DNA of 50,788 nt from Bradyrhizobium sp. YR681. GTDB taxonomy: Bacteria > Pseudomonadota > Alphaproteobacteria > Rhizobiales > Xanthobacteraceae. The DNA is taken from the NCBI RefSeq assembly GCF_000282615.1, contig NZ_AKIY01000325.1, forward strand, positions 1 through 50,788. The letters are read 5' to 3'. The first letter of the stretch is position 1; the number at the start of each line of letters is the position of its first letter. A program made the position numbers and the translations under genes. Of the stretch, positions 1 through 8,427 are shown piece after piece. Under the pieces are notes generated by a model. The model was not told where the DNA came from. It worked only from the letters and a program-made list of their open reading frames with translations, and ran no database searches.

Positions 1-124
1 GGCAGCGGCCGCCGGCCTGGTGCGTCGCCTCGTGCACGGCGACCTTGAAGCCGGCATTGGCGAGCCGCACGGCGGCGGAGAGGCCGGAAATTCCGGCGCC
101 GATGATGTGAGCTGTCTTTTGCAT
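1..124 (-). CDS. hpnE: HpnE, hydroxysqualene dehydroxylase (N-terminal part, runs off the window)
   Basis: Only the first 41 codons are inside the window. They encode a flavoprotein start: a short beta strand and the dinucleotide-binding motif GAGISG at residues 9-14, followed by an acidic residue (VAVHEA) at the end of the second strand, as in FAD-dependent amine-oxidase-like desaturases. HpnE reduces hydroxysqualene to squalene, the last step of the HpnC/HpnD/HpnE route. The ATG at 124-122 overlaps the hpnD stop codon by one base (TGATG), so the two are translationally coupled. The identification rests on this short N-terminus plus position directly after hpnC and hpnD; the rest of the gene and presumably further hopanoid genes lie to the left. 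Confidence 0.85.
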   Translation of the reverse strand, partial: MQKTAHIIGAGISGLSAAVRLANAGFKVAVHEATHQAGGRC

Positions 125-963
125 CAGATGAAAGCGTAACGAAGCAGGATCAGGATGCGTGTGACCTTCGACACACGCACCGGCTCGCGCGGCGCGCTGA
201 AGCCGCGCGCGATCAGGAGGTCCAGAATGGCGTGATAGTATTTCGACATCATCCGCGGCGCGCGCACGGCGCGGCGCCTGTTGCGGTTCATGATCTCGTC
301 CGACTTCTCGAAATACACTTTCGCGCGCTGCGCCAGCGGCAGGCAGACTTTCGGCAGCGCGCGCTCGGCGATCACGCGGTCCGGATCGTCAGAGGTGATG
401 CCGGCATGCAGCAGCGCCTCGCGCGGCAGATAGAGCCGGCCAAGGCCAGCGTCCTCGTCGATGTCGCGCAGGATGTTGGTGAGCTGGAGCGCGCGGCCGA
501 GGTGATGGGCGAGCTGGATGCCGTCTTCCTCGGGCAGGCCGAACACGCGTACCGACAGCCGTCCCACGGCGCTGGCGACGCGATCGCAATACAGATCGAG
601 CGTCGCCATGTCGGGCGCACGGATGTCCTGCGGCACGTCCATCTCCATGCCGTCGACGATCGCAAGGAAATCCTCGCGCTTGAGGCCGAAGGTTTTCACC
701 GAGCCGACGTAGTCGGCGAGCCGCGGCGGCGGATGGCCCTGGTAGAGCGCGTCGATGTCGTTGCGCCATTCCTGCAGCGCGGCGAGCCGCTCGTCGCGCG
801 GACCGTCGGAATCGGCGATGTCGTCGACCTGGCGGCAGAAGCTGTAGATCTGGAACATCGCTTCGCGCTGGTCATGCGGCAGGATGCGCATCGCAGCGTA
901 GAAGGAGCTGTTCGATGCGGTCGAGCCGTAATTGGCGCTGGGCGAGGTCGCCTCAAGCGTCAT
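124..963 (-). CDS. hpnD: HpnD, presqualene diphosphate synthase
   Basis: A 279-residue member of the squalene/phytoene synthase family. In the three-enzyme bacterial route it condenses two farnesyl diphosphates to presqualene diphosphate, which HpnC converts to hydroxysqualene. Both Asp-rich metal/diphosphate motifs are present: DDIAD at residues 47-51 and RDIDED at 166-171, followed by GRLYLP. Its length is normal for HpnD. The start overlaps the end of hpnC by 11 bp and the stop overlaps the hpnE start by 1 bp, so the three genes form one tightly coupled minus-strand operon. It is told apart from HpnC by the classical second aspartate motif and by gene order. Confidence 0.93.
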   Translation of the reverse strand: MTLEATSPSANYGSTASNSSFYAAMRILPHDQREAMFQIYSFCRQVDDIADSDGPRDERLAALQEWRNDIDALYQGHPPPRLADYVGSVKTFGLKREDFLAIVDGMEMDVPQDIRAPDMATLDLYCDRVASAVGRLSVRVFGLPEEDGIQLAHHLGRALQLTNILRDIDEDAGLGRLYLPREALLHAGITSDDPDRVIAERALPKVCLPLAQRAKVYFEKSDEIMNRNRRRAVRAPRMMSKYYHAILDLLIARGFSAPREPVRVSKVTRILILLRYAFI

Positions 964-1837
964 GTGCAGTCCCCGGTCTGGAAATGGCCTTGCGTCCGAT
1001 CGCGCGGCGGCCGACTTCGCCGATCATGCCGGCGAGGCTGAAAATGAGAAGCTCGAACTTGTTCAGGTGCACCCGCTCGCGCAGGGGATCGCGCACTTTC
1101 AAGAGGCGCACGATGCGGTCGGCATAGGCCTGGATCACCGCGACGTCGACGCCGAGGCGAACATCGCGGATCTCCGCGGCCAGCGACCGGCCTTCGTCGA
1201 GCAGCGCTGCGTTGCGCACGGCGAGCCCCTGGAGGCAGGCCAGCATCGCCGGCGGCGACTGCGCGAGCCCAAGCTGCTCGACCGAGGCACCGTGTGCTGC
1301 CAGCGCATCGCGCGGCAGATAGACGCGATTGAGCTCGCGAAAATCCTTGCCGCAATCCTGCAGATGGTTGTTGATCTGGAGGCCTGCGCACAGCGCATCC
1401 GACGCCGCCCAGGTCGAGGTGTCCTCGCCATGGACGTCGAGCATGAAGCGGCCGACCGGCATCGCCGAGTAGCGGCAATAATGGATGACCTCGTCCCAGG
1501 TCTCGTAGCGCAGCTTGGTCACGTCCATGCGGAACGCGATCAGCACGTCGAGCGCGTGGCGGGGGGCCATGCCGCGCTCGGCCAGCGCACGGCGCAAGGT
1601 GACGGCTTCGGCCTGGGTATCGCCCTTGCCGAGCAGTTCCGCCTCGAACAGGTCGAGCAAGCGCAGCTTCTCGTCGGGCGGCAGCGTGGCGTGATCGGCG
1701 ATGTCGTCGGCGGTGCGGACGAAATTGTAATAGGCCAGGATCAGCGCGCGATGACGCGGATGAATGATCCAGGACGCGACGGGAAAATTCTCGTCGCGGT
1801 CACCCTTGCCGGATCGCAATTCGCTCGCAGAGGTCAT
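953..1837 (-). CDS. hpnC: HpnC, hydroxysqualene synthase
   Basis: A 294-residue squalene/phytoene synthase-family protein, first gene of the hpnC-hpnD-hpnE operon. HpnC turns presqualene diphosphate into hydroxysqualene. The first Asp motif DDIAD is at residues 44-48; the second is the variant QDCGKD at 160-165, preceded by NNHL, as is usual for HpnC rather than HpnD. Squalene made here would feed squalene-hopene cyclase, which is not in the window. The upstream 192 bp separates it from a small secreted protein whose own terminator lies at 1986-2008, so hpnC probably has its own promoter, although I could not pick out convincing promoter hexamers. Confidence 0.93.
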   Translation of the reverse strand: MTSASELRSGKGDRDENFPVASWIIHPRHRALILAYYNFVRTADDIADHATLPPDEKLRLLDLFEAELLGKGDTQAEAVTLRRALAERGMAPRHALDVLIAFRMDVTKLRYETWDEVIHYCRYSAMPVGRFMLDVHGEDTSTWAASDALCAGLQINNHLQDCGKDFRELNRVYLPRDALAAHGASVEQLGLAQSPPAMLACLQGLAVRNAALLDEGRSLAAEIRDVRLGVDVAVIQAYADRIVRLLKVRDPLRERVHLNKFELLIFSLAGMIGEVGRRAIGRKAISRPGTAHDA

Positions 1838-1985
1838 CGAGGGCTGGCTTACAATCGTTTGGACAGGAAGGGCTTTTTCGCTCGCGCGGGCTCATGCCGG
1901 CGATGCCGCCGCGGCCCCCATATAGGGGAATACGGCCGCAAAACCAATCCTGTCTGTCGATGGCGGCCCTTTGCTGATCGGGCCC

Positions 1986-2008
1986 GAAAAGGCGGCCCGG
2001 GGGCCGCC
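1986..2008 (-). terminator. Rho-independent terminator of the small Cys-rich gene
   Basis: Read on the minus strand, a perfect 8-bp GC stem (GGCGGCCC / GGGCCGCC, 2-nt loop, at 2008-1991) is followed by TTTT. It lies 22 bp past the stop codon of the Cys-rich protein gene and before hpnC, separating the two transcription units. Confidence 0.75.
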
Positions 2009-2029
2009 CTTGTGGGCCAGTGGCCGAGC

Positions 2030-2263
2030 TTACTGGTTGTGGTTCTTCAGGACCTGGTCGCAAGCCTGCGAGATCTTGGCCCGGTTCTCCTTCAGGCAGG
2101 CCAGAATCGTGAAATCGCCCTGGTCGATAACCGGACGACAGAATTTCTGCACATCGCGCGTGCAGGCCTTCTGCTCGGAGTCCGTGCCACGCCCTGCCTG
2201 GGCGAATGCCGCCGTCGAAAGGGATGCCGACAGCAGGGTGAGAGCGACGAGAAGCTTACGCAT
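2030..2263 (-). CDS. Small secreted cysteine-rich protein
   Basis: A 77-residue protein with a clear Sec signal peptide (hydrophobic residues 4-20, cleavage near AFA-QA at about 21). The mature part has four cysteines at residues 34, 42, 56 and 68, spaced like one unit of the GLG1-type cysteine-rich repeat seen in many small rhizobial periplasmic proteins; they could form two disulfides. No catalytic motif is visible and the function is unknown. It has its own terminator at 1986-2008. Its place between hopanoid genes looks incidental, and I see no sign of transfer. Confidence 0.8.
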   Translation of the reverse strand: MRKLLVALTLLSASLSTAAFAQAGRGTDSEQKACTRDVQKFCRPVIDQGDFTILACLKENRAKISQACDQVLKNHNQ

Positions 2264-2722
2264 TGTATTCCTTCATTCTGACGGCAGAATCGCACCGATC
2301 CCGGACAGCACTGGGCGGACGACCGGAACGGATTATTCTGATGGCAAGTCGCCGCGAAAGTAGCGGCCTCGGGAGAAGGCACAAGCACTGGCAAATGCGG
2401 CCAAATTGGCGCCACATCCACCAAATCAGGTCTTCCCTGCACCTTCCTTGGCAGATGTAAGGGATTGATACTACGTCATAATTCAGGCAAGGCGCATTTT
2501 ACTGCATGGCTGTTGCAGCGCTGCATCTCTCCGCCCCTCCGTTTCGGCCGGAAACACGCCGAAACAGAGCAAATCGCCCGCTCACGCCATGGCGCGAGCG
2601 CCTCGTGAACCCCCGTCTCTGGCGGTCAGGCGTTGAACCTGACACAGGCTCGGAGCACTAAACCTTCGATGTGGCGAGACGTTCTCCCTCAGCGAACGTC
2701 ATTCGAAAACGGGATATTCAAA
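2264..2722. other. Intergenic region between two divergent small secreted genes
   Basis: These 459 bp lie between two divergently transcribed genes and should hold both promoters. The stretch 2330-2510 is less GC-rich than its surroundings. I see no credible coding region, no tRNA and no clear repeat. There is no match to GGAAC-N16/17-CGTT (EcfG type) or TTGA-N6-TCAA (FixK type). Short reading frames here lack ribosome-binding sites. Confidence 0.5.
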
Positions 2723-3220
2723 ATGCAATTCTTTGGGCAATCTGGACAGGCGATCAAGGCGGCCGGCATTGCGGCCGCGCTGCTCTTCTCGGTTTCGGCA
2801 AGCCACGCTCAGTCGTCCGGACCGTTTGCCGGCTTCGACGGCGCATGGACCGGCACCGGCACGGTGTCGCTGTCCGACGGTTCCACCGAACGCATCCGCT
2901 GCAAGGCGGACTACAAGGTCGCCGGCAGCGGCCTCGCCCTCAAGCAGGCGCTGCACTGCGCGTCCGACAGCTACAAGTTCGACCTCACCAGCGACGTGAC
3001 GAGCCAGGGCGAGCGGATCTCCGGCAATTGGAGCGAGACCAACCGCAACATCTTCGGCAATCTGCAGGGCACCGCGGGAGGTGGCTCGATCGAGGTGTTC
3101 GTCGAGGCCAACGGCTTTGCCGCCAATCTGTCGCTGCGCACCAACGGCACCAAGCAGACGGTGCAGATCTCCTCCAAGGGCGAGATCCGCGGCGTCAACA
3201 TCACGATGACGAAGGGCTGA
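2723..3220 (+). CDS. Secreted hypothetical protein of about 165 residues
   Basis: I chose the ATG at 2723 because it starts directly before a good signal peptide: a hydrophobic core at residues 12-25 and an Ala-x-Ala cleavage site near ASHA at 26-29. The reading frame is open further upstream, but those 30 codons would push the signal peptide inside the protein. The mature protein (about 136 residues) begins with GPFAGFDGAWTGTG, and its alternating short strands resemble a small beta-barrel domain seen in rhizobial hypothetical proteins. Two cysteines in the mature part could pair. The function is unknown. Transcription ends at the strong terminator at 3253-3286. Confidence 0.75.
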   Translation: MQFFGQSGQAIKAAGIAAALLFSVSASHAQSSGPFAGFDGAWTGTGTVSLSDGSTERIRCKADYKVAGSGLALKQALHCASDSYKFDLTSDVTSQGERISGNWSETNRNIFGNLQGTAGGGSIEVFVEANGFAANLSLRTNGTKQTVQISSKGEIRGVNITMTKG

Positions 3221-3252
3221 TCGCCCGTCGCACTTCGAACATTCACGACAAC

Positions 3253-3286
3253 AAAAACCCCCGGTTCTTGCGAACCGGGGGTTTTA
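3253..3286. terminator. Bidirectional Rho-independent terminator
   Basis: A perfect 10-bp stem (CCCCCGGTTC at 3258-3267, loop TTGC, GAACCGGGGG at 3272-3281) is flanked by AAAAA on the left and TTTT on the right. It works on both strands: for the secreted protein gene (plus) and for hpnN, whose minus-strand stop is 32 bp away. Confidence 0.92.
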
Positions 3287-3317
3287 CGTTGCGGAGCCAG
3301 TTGCGAGCGACGAACTC

Positions 3318-5684
3318 TCAGATCGCCGGCTTGTCGGTGCCCTGAAGCCTGGCGTGCAGGTTGATCAGCCACATCGCCGTCGGCCGCAGGATGAAGAGGT
3401 CGGCGACGAGGGCCATGACCATCGAGAAGGCGCTGAGCCAGCCGAACAGCCGCAGTGACGGCAAGTCGGAGAACACGGTGACGACGAGGCCGCAGGCCAG
3501 CACCACCGTGGTCAGGATCAGCGCAGGTCCGACCAGCACGGTTGCCCGCTCCACGGCCAGCGCCGAACCGACGCCCGGCTTGCTCTCCAGGCGGAGGCGG
3601 TTGAGGAAGTGGATGGTGGCGCTGAGGCCCAGGCCGAACGAGACGGTGAGCGCGACGACGCTGGCGAATTGCAGCCCCTCGCCCATCGCCCACAGCACTG
3701 TTCCCGACATCACGACGGGGAAGATGCCCGGCAGGATGCAGGCGAACATCACGACCCAGGAGCGGAAGGCCAGGCCGATGAAGATCGCGACCAGCGCGAA
3801 TTCGACGGTGAGCCCGCGGTTCAGCTTCTCGATCATGCTGGCCGAATTGCGGGCGGCGATGGCGGCAAGGCCGGTCACCGCGACCTCGTAGCCCGGATGC
3901 TTCTTGCGGACGGCGTCGAGCTCGGTGTCGAGCTTGTCGACGATCGGCAGCAACTGGCTGGAATCCTTGTCCGGCACGCGGCCGGCCACCACGACCGCAT
4001 CCTGCTCCGCGTCGATGAAGCGACGAACCAGATGCTCGGGAATGACGCTCACATATTCCTTCAGCGTCGCGACATCGGCACTGCCGGCCTTCTCGGCGAG
4101 CCAGCGGCGCAGGGTCTCGACCGACCAGACGTTGCCGACACCGGCCGCCTTCTCCACGGTCGCGTGCACGTCAGCGATGGTTTGCAGCGTCTCCGGCGAG
4201 TAGAGCGTTTCGCCCTTGGGGAACTGGATCAGCACGTTGACCGGATTGGCACCGGTGAGCTTGGCGTCGAGCCGGTCGCTGGCGGCAACCGCCTGGCGCT
4301 TGTCCGGCACCTGGTCGGCGAGCCGGTAGCGCGGCTCGAGATTGGCGTAGATCACGCCGAGGCCCGCGACGAACAGCACGGCGATCAGGCTGAACAGGCC
4401 GGGACGGCCGACCATGCGCACCGCGATCCAGTAGCAGAAATTGCGCAGGGCCTGCACGCCGGCATCCGCGCTCTGGAACTTGACCGCGAACGTCTTCTCG
4501 TTGCGCACCAGCAGCACGCCGAACACCGGCACCAGCGACAGCACCGCGACCAGCGCGATGATGGTGGCGGCGAGGCCCGCCTCGCCGAACTTGCGGATCA
4601 AATCGGAGTCGGAGAACTGGAGCGCGATGAAGGAAATCCCGGCGGTGCCGTGCGTCAGCACGCAAGCCGGCCCCACCACCAGCACCGCGTTCTTGAACGC
4701 GGTGAACTTGTCCTGGCCCGCGATCAGCCGGTCGCGCGCGGCGAAGGTGAGCTGCATCGAGTCCGAGAAGCTGATGACCATGATGAGCGGCGTCATCACG
4801 TTCAGGAACATGTTGAGATTGAAGTTTGCCCAGCCGAGCGCGCCGAGCGCCAGCAGGATCGCGATCATCGGCGGGAACGCCGCGGCCACCATGAAGGAGA
4901 TCTTGCGGAAGAAGATGATGGCGATGATGCAGCCGGCGAGGATACCGAGGATGTTGTAGGTGAGCCCGTCGCGCTCGACCGCGTTGCGGATCTCGAGCTG
5001 CATCACCGGCACGCCGGAGAGCTGCACGTTGAGCCCGGTATCGCCGAGGTCTTCCTTCATCAGCGCGCGGATATCCGCGACGGTCTTGGTCAGCTTGCTG
5101 GAGGCAACCACCTCCGGATCGAGCGACAGCACGATCAGCGCCAGCGTGCCGTCCTCCGACAGCAGCTTGCCGCGGATGATCTCGTTGTTCTTGACCGTCT
5201 CGATGAACTTGTCATAGGCCGCGCCCTCGGGCAGCTCGGGCGGGAATAGCGCCGCCGGCAGCTTGCCCGGCGCCGGTGCCTGACGCGCGGAGAACAGCGA
5301 GACGAGACCGCGCGTGCCTTCGACCAGCTGCATGTCGGTGACGAAGTCGCGCAGCTTCTCGAGATTGTTCCGGGCCAGGAGGGTTTTGCCCTCGACCACG
5401 ACGAGGACGTCGAATTCCTCGGCCGGGAACTTCTTGGTCACCTCTTCGTACTGCTTGAACTCGCGGGTGTCGGAGCGGAACAGCTGCGACAGCGAATCGT
5501 CGATCTTGATGCGGTGGATGCCGAACACGGCGCCGACGATCAGCGCGAGCAGGACAATGCAGGAGATGATCGGCGCCCGGACCGCGATCAGCCCGATACG
5601 CTCGAGCCCGAAGGCGATCGAGGACGTAGGCCCCTGCTCGACCTTGTCGACATGAACCTCACTCTCGCTGTGCTTTTCGAGCAT
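3318..5684 (-). CDS. hpnN: HpnN, RND-family hopanoid transporter
   Basis: A 788-residue inner-membrane protein of the HpnN/MmpL-like RND group. It has one membrane helix near residues 35-56, a large periplasmic domain (about 60-240), a block of five helices (about 245-400), a second loop with PRYRLADQVPDK (about 450-470), and a second helix block from about 625 to the end. This two-fold layout is typical of the family, which moves hopanoids to the outer membrane in Rhodopseudomonas and Burkholderia. The length fits full-length HpnN. The gene is about 1.5 kb from hpnC but is separated by a divergent unit, so it is transcribed on its own. The 205 bp upstream (5685-5889) holds no gene I can support. 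Confidence 0.9.
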   Translation of the reverse strand: MLEKHSESEVHVDKVEQGPTSSIAFGLERIGLIAVRAPIISCIVLLALIVGAVFGIHRIKIDDSLSQLFRSDTREFKQYEEVTKKFPAEEFDVLVVVEGKTLLARNNLEKLRDFVTDMQLVEGTRGLVSLFSARQAPAPGKLPAALFPPELPEGAAYDKFIETVKNNEIIRGKLLSEDGTLALIVLSLDPEVVASSKLTKTVADIRALMKEDLGDTGLNVQLSGVPVMQLEIRNAVERDGLTYNILGILAGCIIAIIFFRKISFMVAAAFPPMIAILLALGALGWANFNLNMFLNVMTPLIMVISFSDSMQLTFAARDRLIAGQDKFTAFKNAVLVVGPACVLTHGTAGISFIALQFSDSDLIRKFGEAGLAATIIALVAVLSLVPVFGVLLVRNEKTFAVKFQSADAGVQALRNFCYWIAVRMVGRPGLFSLIAVLFVAGLGVIYANLEPRYRLADQVPDKRQAVAASDRLDAKLTGANPVNVLIQFPKGETLYSPETLQTIADVHATVEKAAGVGNVWSVETLRRWLAEKAGSADVATLKEYVSVIPEHLVRRFIDAEQDAVVVAGRVPDKDSSQLLPIVDKLDTELDAVRKKHPGYEVAVTGLAAIAARNSASMIEKLNRGLTVEFALVAIFIGLAFRSWVVMFACILPGIFPVVMSGTVLWAMGEGLQFASVVALTVSFGLGLSATIHFLNRLRLESKPGVGSALAVERATVLVGPALILTTVVLACGLVVTVFSDLPSLRLFGWLSAFSMVMALVADLFILRPTAMWLINLHARLQGTDKPAI

Positions 5685-5889
5685 GCCTTGTCCAGTTCCT
5701 AAATCGGCTCAAGCTGTGAGCTTATGGCGTCCCGCGAACGGCTTGAAAACGCCATACCAATGGGAGGCTTGCCCTTTGAAAATGCGCGGAAAATCGCCGT
5801 CAGGGGTTTAGCAGGTCAAGCGGTCTTTTCGCAAGCAGGCGAAGTGTGGCCAAATCGATCAAGATGTGGCGATTTTGTCGGAATGCCCG

Positions 5890-6675
5890 TCATTCGGGCC
5901 GCGCCGTGCCAATTCGACGCGGCGCGCGGTCCCCGCTCTCGTCCTTGAGCGCCACGCCTGTGACCTCCCGCGCCAGCCCTTCGCGGAGCAGCCAGGCGAT
6001 CTTGAAGGCGGCCTCGTCATAGCTCAACCCAGCGTGGTGGATGTTCGACACGCAATTGCGCTCGGCATCGGTGCGGCCCGGTTTTGGCGCGAAGGTGAGG
6101 TAGGCGCCGAGACTGTCCGGCGCCGACAGGCCCGGCCGCTCGCCGATCAACGTCACGACCATGCGCGCGCCGAGAATCGCGCCGATCTCGTCGCCGAGCG
6201 CGACGCGCGCGCCTGAGGCGACGACGGCATGGCCGAGCGCGACGGCATCGCCTTCGTCCAGCAGCGGCAGCAGGCGCGTCACCAGTGCCGCCGCATGGGC
6301 ATGGACCGCGGCCGCCGACAGGCCATCTCCGATCACGAGCGCGAGCTGGCATGGCGCGACGGCGTCGCGAGCGAGAGCTTCGGCGGAAGCTGCATCAAGC
6401 TGTCGTCCGAGATCCGGCCGGCGCAGATAGTCCCTGCGGTCGACCGCCTGGCTCCTCGCCTCGGTGACGACGAGGCCGAGTGCGCGGAGATCGTCGACTA
6501 GGCGCGGCGCGTCGAAGGCGGCATGCACGGCATCGCGGGCACGGGCATGGTCCAGTGTGAAATCGAGCAGCGCGCGCGTCGGCACGCTTACGCCGCTGCG
6601 TCCGAGCGCGACGCGCGCGGGCGTGAATGACCTGAGATCGAGGGTCGGGCGGCGCGGAACGGCCGGATCAGACAT
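5890..6675 (-). CDS. eutC: EutC, ethanolamine ammonia-lyase small subunit
   Basis: A 261-residue light chain of adenosylcobalamin-dependent ethanolamine ammonia-lyase, which splits ethanolamine into acetaldehyde and ammonia. Family motifs visible are LIGERPGLSAPDSLGAYLT near residues 180-198 and ERNCVSNIHHAGLSY near 209-223, which help form the B12 site with EutB. It is somewhat shorter than the roughly 295-residue enteric EutC, mainly at the N-terminus. The start lies 6 bp after the stop of hpnP, so it is almost certainly cotranscribed with it. The large subunit eutB lies upstream on the other side of hpnP. No microcompartment genes are in the window. Confidence 0.93.
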   Translation of the reverse strand: MSDPAVPRRPTLDLRSFTPARVALGRSGVSVPTRALLDFTLDHARARDAVHAAFDAPRLVDDLRALGLVVTEARSQAVDRRDYLRRPDLGRQLDAASAEALARDAVAPCQLALVIGDGLSAAAVHAHAAALVTRLLPLLDEGDAVALGHAVVASGARVALGDEIGAILGARMVVTLIGERPGLSAPDSLGAYLTFAPKPGRTDAERNCVSNIHHAGLSYDEAAFKIAWLLREGLAREVTGVALKDESGDRAPRRIGTARPE

Positions 6676-6681
6676 GTCGCA

Positions 6682-8268
6682 TCATTCGGCGGGAACCGAG
6701 GCCTCGCGCAGCCGGATCGAATAGTTCGACGCGTTCTGGCTGCCGCTGGAAGCCGCGCGCGCAAAGGTGATGAGATGGTGCGCGATCAAGGTGCAGCCGA
6801 TCAGGCCTTCGAGGTCGCCGCGCTTGATGCGTCCGAGCGCGAACTTCCAGAACACGCGCCTGTAGTCGCCGAGCACGCCGACCTTCCAGAAGATGTTGCG
6901 CAGCATGACGAGACCACGCCGGATGTTGGCCCAGGTCTTCATCTCGTCCGGCGTCGGCATCTTGAGCCGATGCACATAGACGTTGTCGCATTGATACTGG
7001 AAGCGCGCGTAGACCTTCTCGGGCTCGTAGGCGACGCTCATGGCGTGCTTCCAGGACGAGACGACGTCGTCATAGGGCAACAGGAAATCGACGTTGGAAT
7101 CGCGGCCGTCGTCATCGACCAGACGCCCTTCCTTCTCCAGCCGGTCCCACAGCGGCGTCTTCGGCAGCGCCTGAAGCAGGTTGATGGTGAGCAGCGGAAT
7201 CCGGGACTCCTCGACGAAAGCGAGCAGCGCCTCCGAGGTGTTGGGCTTATCGGTGTCGAGCCCCATGATGATGCCGGAGACCACCTCCATGCCGTAGGAG
7301 TTGATGGTTTGCACGCCCTCCAGGATCGGGACCATCATGTTGTGGTCCTTGTGCATCGCCTTGAGCGCATCGGGATCTGGCGTCTCGATGCCGCAGAAGA
7401 TGGTGATGAAATAGGCCTCCCGCATTTTCTCGAGGATCTCGGGCCGCTTGGCGATGTTGAGCGTCGCCTCGCAGGCGAGCCGCACCACGTAGCCGGTCTT
7501 CTTCTGCCATTCGATCAGATGCGGCAGCAGGTCCATCGCCGCCTTGCGGTTGCCGATGAAATTGTCGTCGACGAAATAGACCGTGTCGGTCATCCCGCAT
7601 TCGCGCAGGCGGTCGAGCTCGGCGATGATCTGCTCCGGCGACTTGATGCGCGGGTTGCGGCCGTAGAGACCGGGGATGTCGCAGAACTCGCACTGATAGG
7701 GACAGCCGCTGGAATACTGGATGCTGCCGAGGAAATATTTCTTCACGTCGGCGAGCTCGTAGGCCGGGATCGGAAACTCCGTCATCGGCACGCGGTCCTT
7801 GGTGGTGAGCACCACCTGCCGTTCGGGACGCGAGGTGTCGCGCGACAGGATCTCGAGCAGCTGGTTGGTCGCGTCGCCGAGTTCGCCGACATGGAGATAG
7901 TCGAAGGACGGATAATAGTCCGGGCAGGCACTGACCGAGGGGCCGCCGAGCGCGACCGGCAGATCGAACTCATGGGCGCGGCGGCAGATGTCGTTCATCT
8001 GCTGGCGCTGGATGTGCATGCCGCTGACGAAGACGGCCTCGGCCCAGGCAAACTCCTCCCTGGTTGCGCGGCGGAGGTTCTCGTCGACGAATTTGACTTG
8101 CCAGTCCTCGGGCAGATAGGCCGCGAGCAGCAGAAGCCCCTGCGGCGGCATGAAGGCGCGGACGCCATCGGTCAGCGGATAAGAATGCTCGAACGTACCG
8201 AACGACGAGGTGTAACGCGGAAACACGCACAGAATCCGCCGGGCCGTACCGTTGCTTTCAGCTCGCAT
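6682..8268 (-). CDS. hpnP: HpnP, B12-binding radical SAM hopanoid C-2 methylase
   Basis: A 528-residue class B radical SAM protein. An N-terminal cobalamin-binding Rossmann domain (about 10-145, with GGPSVSACPDYYP) precedes the radical SAM core with CPYQCEFC at residues 189-196 (the three cluster cysteines 189, 193, 196). HpnP methylates C-2 of hopanoids. I chose the ATG at 8268 because a strong Shine-Dalgarno (GGGGGAG) stands 5 bases upstream and homology starts at RRILCVFPRY; the frame opens earlier but without support. It lies between eutB (159 bp upstream) and eutC (6 bp downstream). In R. palustris hpnP is known to be under the EcfG general stress factor, but I find no clear EcfG promoter in the 159-bp gap. 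Confidence 0.9.
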   Translation of the reverse strand: MRAESNGTARRILCVFPRYTSSFGTFEHSYPLTDGVRAFMPPQGLLLLAAYLPEDWQVKFVDENLRRATREEFAWAEAVFVSGMHIQRQQMNDICRRAHEFDLPVALGGPSVSACPDYYPSFDYLHVGELGDATNQLLEILSRDTSRPERQVVLTTKDRVPMTEFPIPAYELADVKKYFLGSIQYSSGCPYQCEFCDIPGLYGRNPRIKSPEQIIAELDRLRECGMTDTVYFVDDNFIGNRKAAMDLLPHLIEWQKKTGYVVRLACEATLNIAKRPEILEKMREAYFITIFCGIETPDPDALKAMHKDHNMMVPILEGVQTINSYGMEVVSGIIMGLDTDKPNTSEALLAFVEESRIPLLTINLLQALPKTPLWDRLEKEGRLVDDDGRDSNVDFLLPYDDVVSSWKHAMSVAYEPEKVYARFQYQCDNVYVHRLKMPTPDEMKTWANIRRGLVMLRNIFWKVGVLGDYRRVFWKFALGRIKRGDLEGLIGCTLIAHHLITFARAASSGSQNASNYSIRLREASVPAE

Positions 8269-8427
8269 CAAAGCTCCCCCGCCACTCGACATAGCTGCGG
8301 AAATTGCCAGCCAGACACATAGCGTAATGCTGTCGCCGGAATTTCTCAATATTGTGGCATGAGCATAATTCCGAGAGGGACCAATGGTTTCCTTGACTCC
8401 TTCCGAGGGAGAGCGCCTGCGGATGCC

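Noticed and set aside
3609..5249. Long plus-strand frame opposite hpnN
   Set aside because: Shadow of hpnN: its translation is a monotone mix of Asp, His, Arg and Glu with no recognisable motif.
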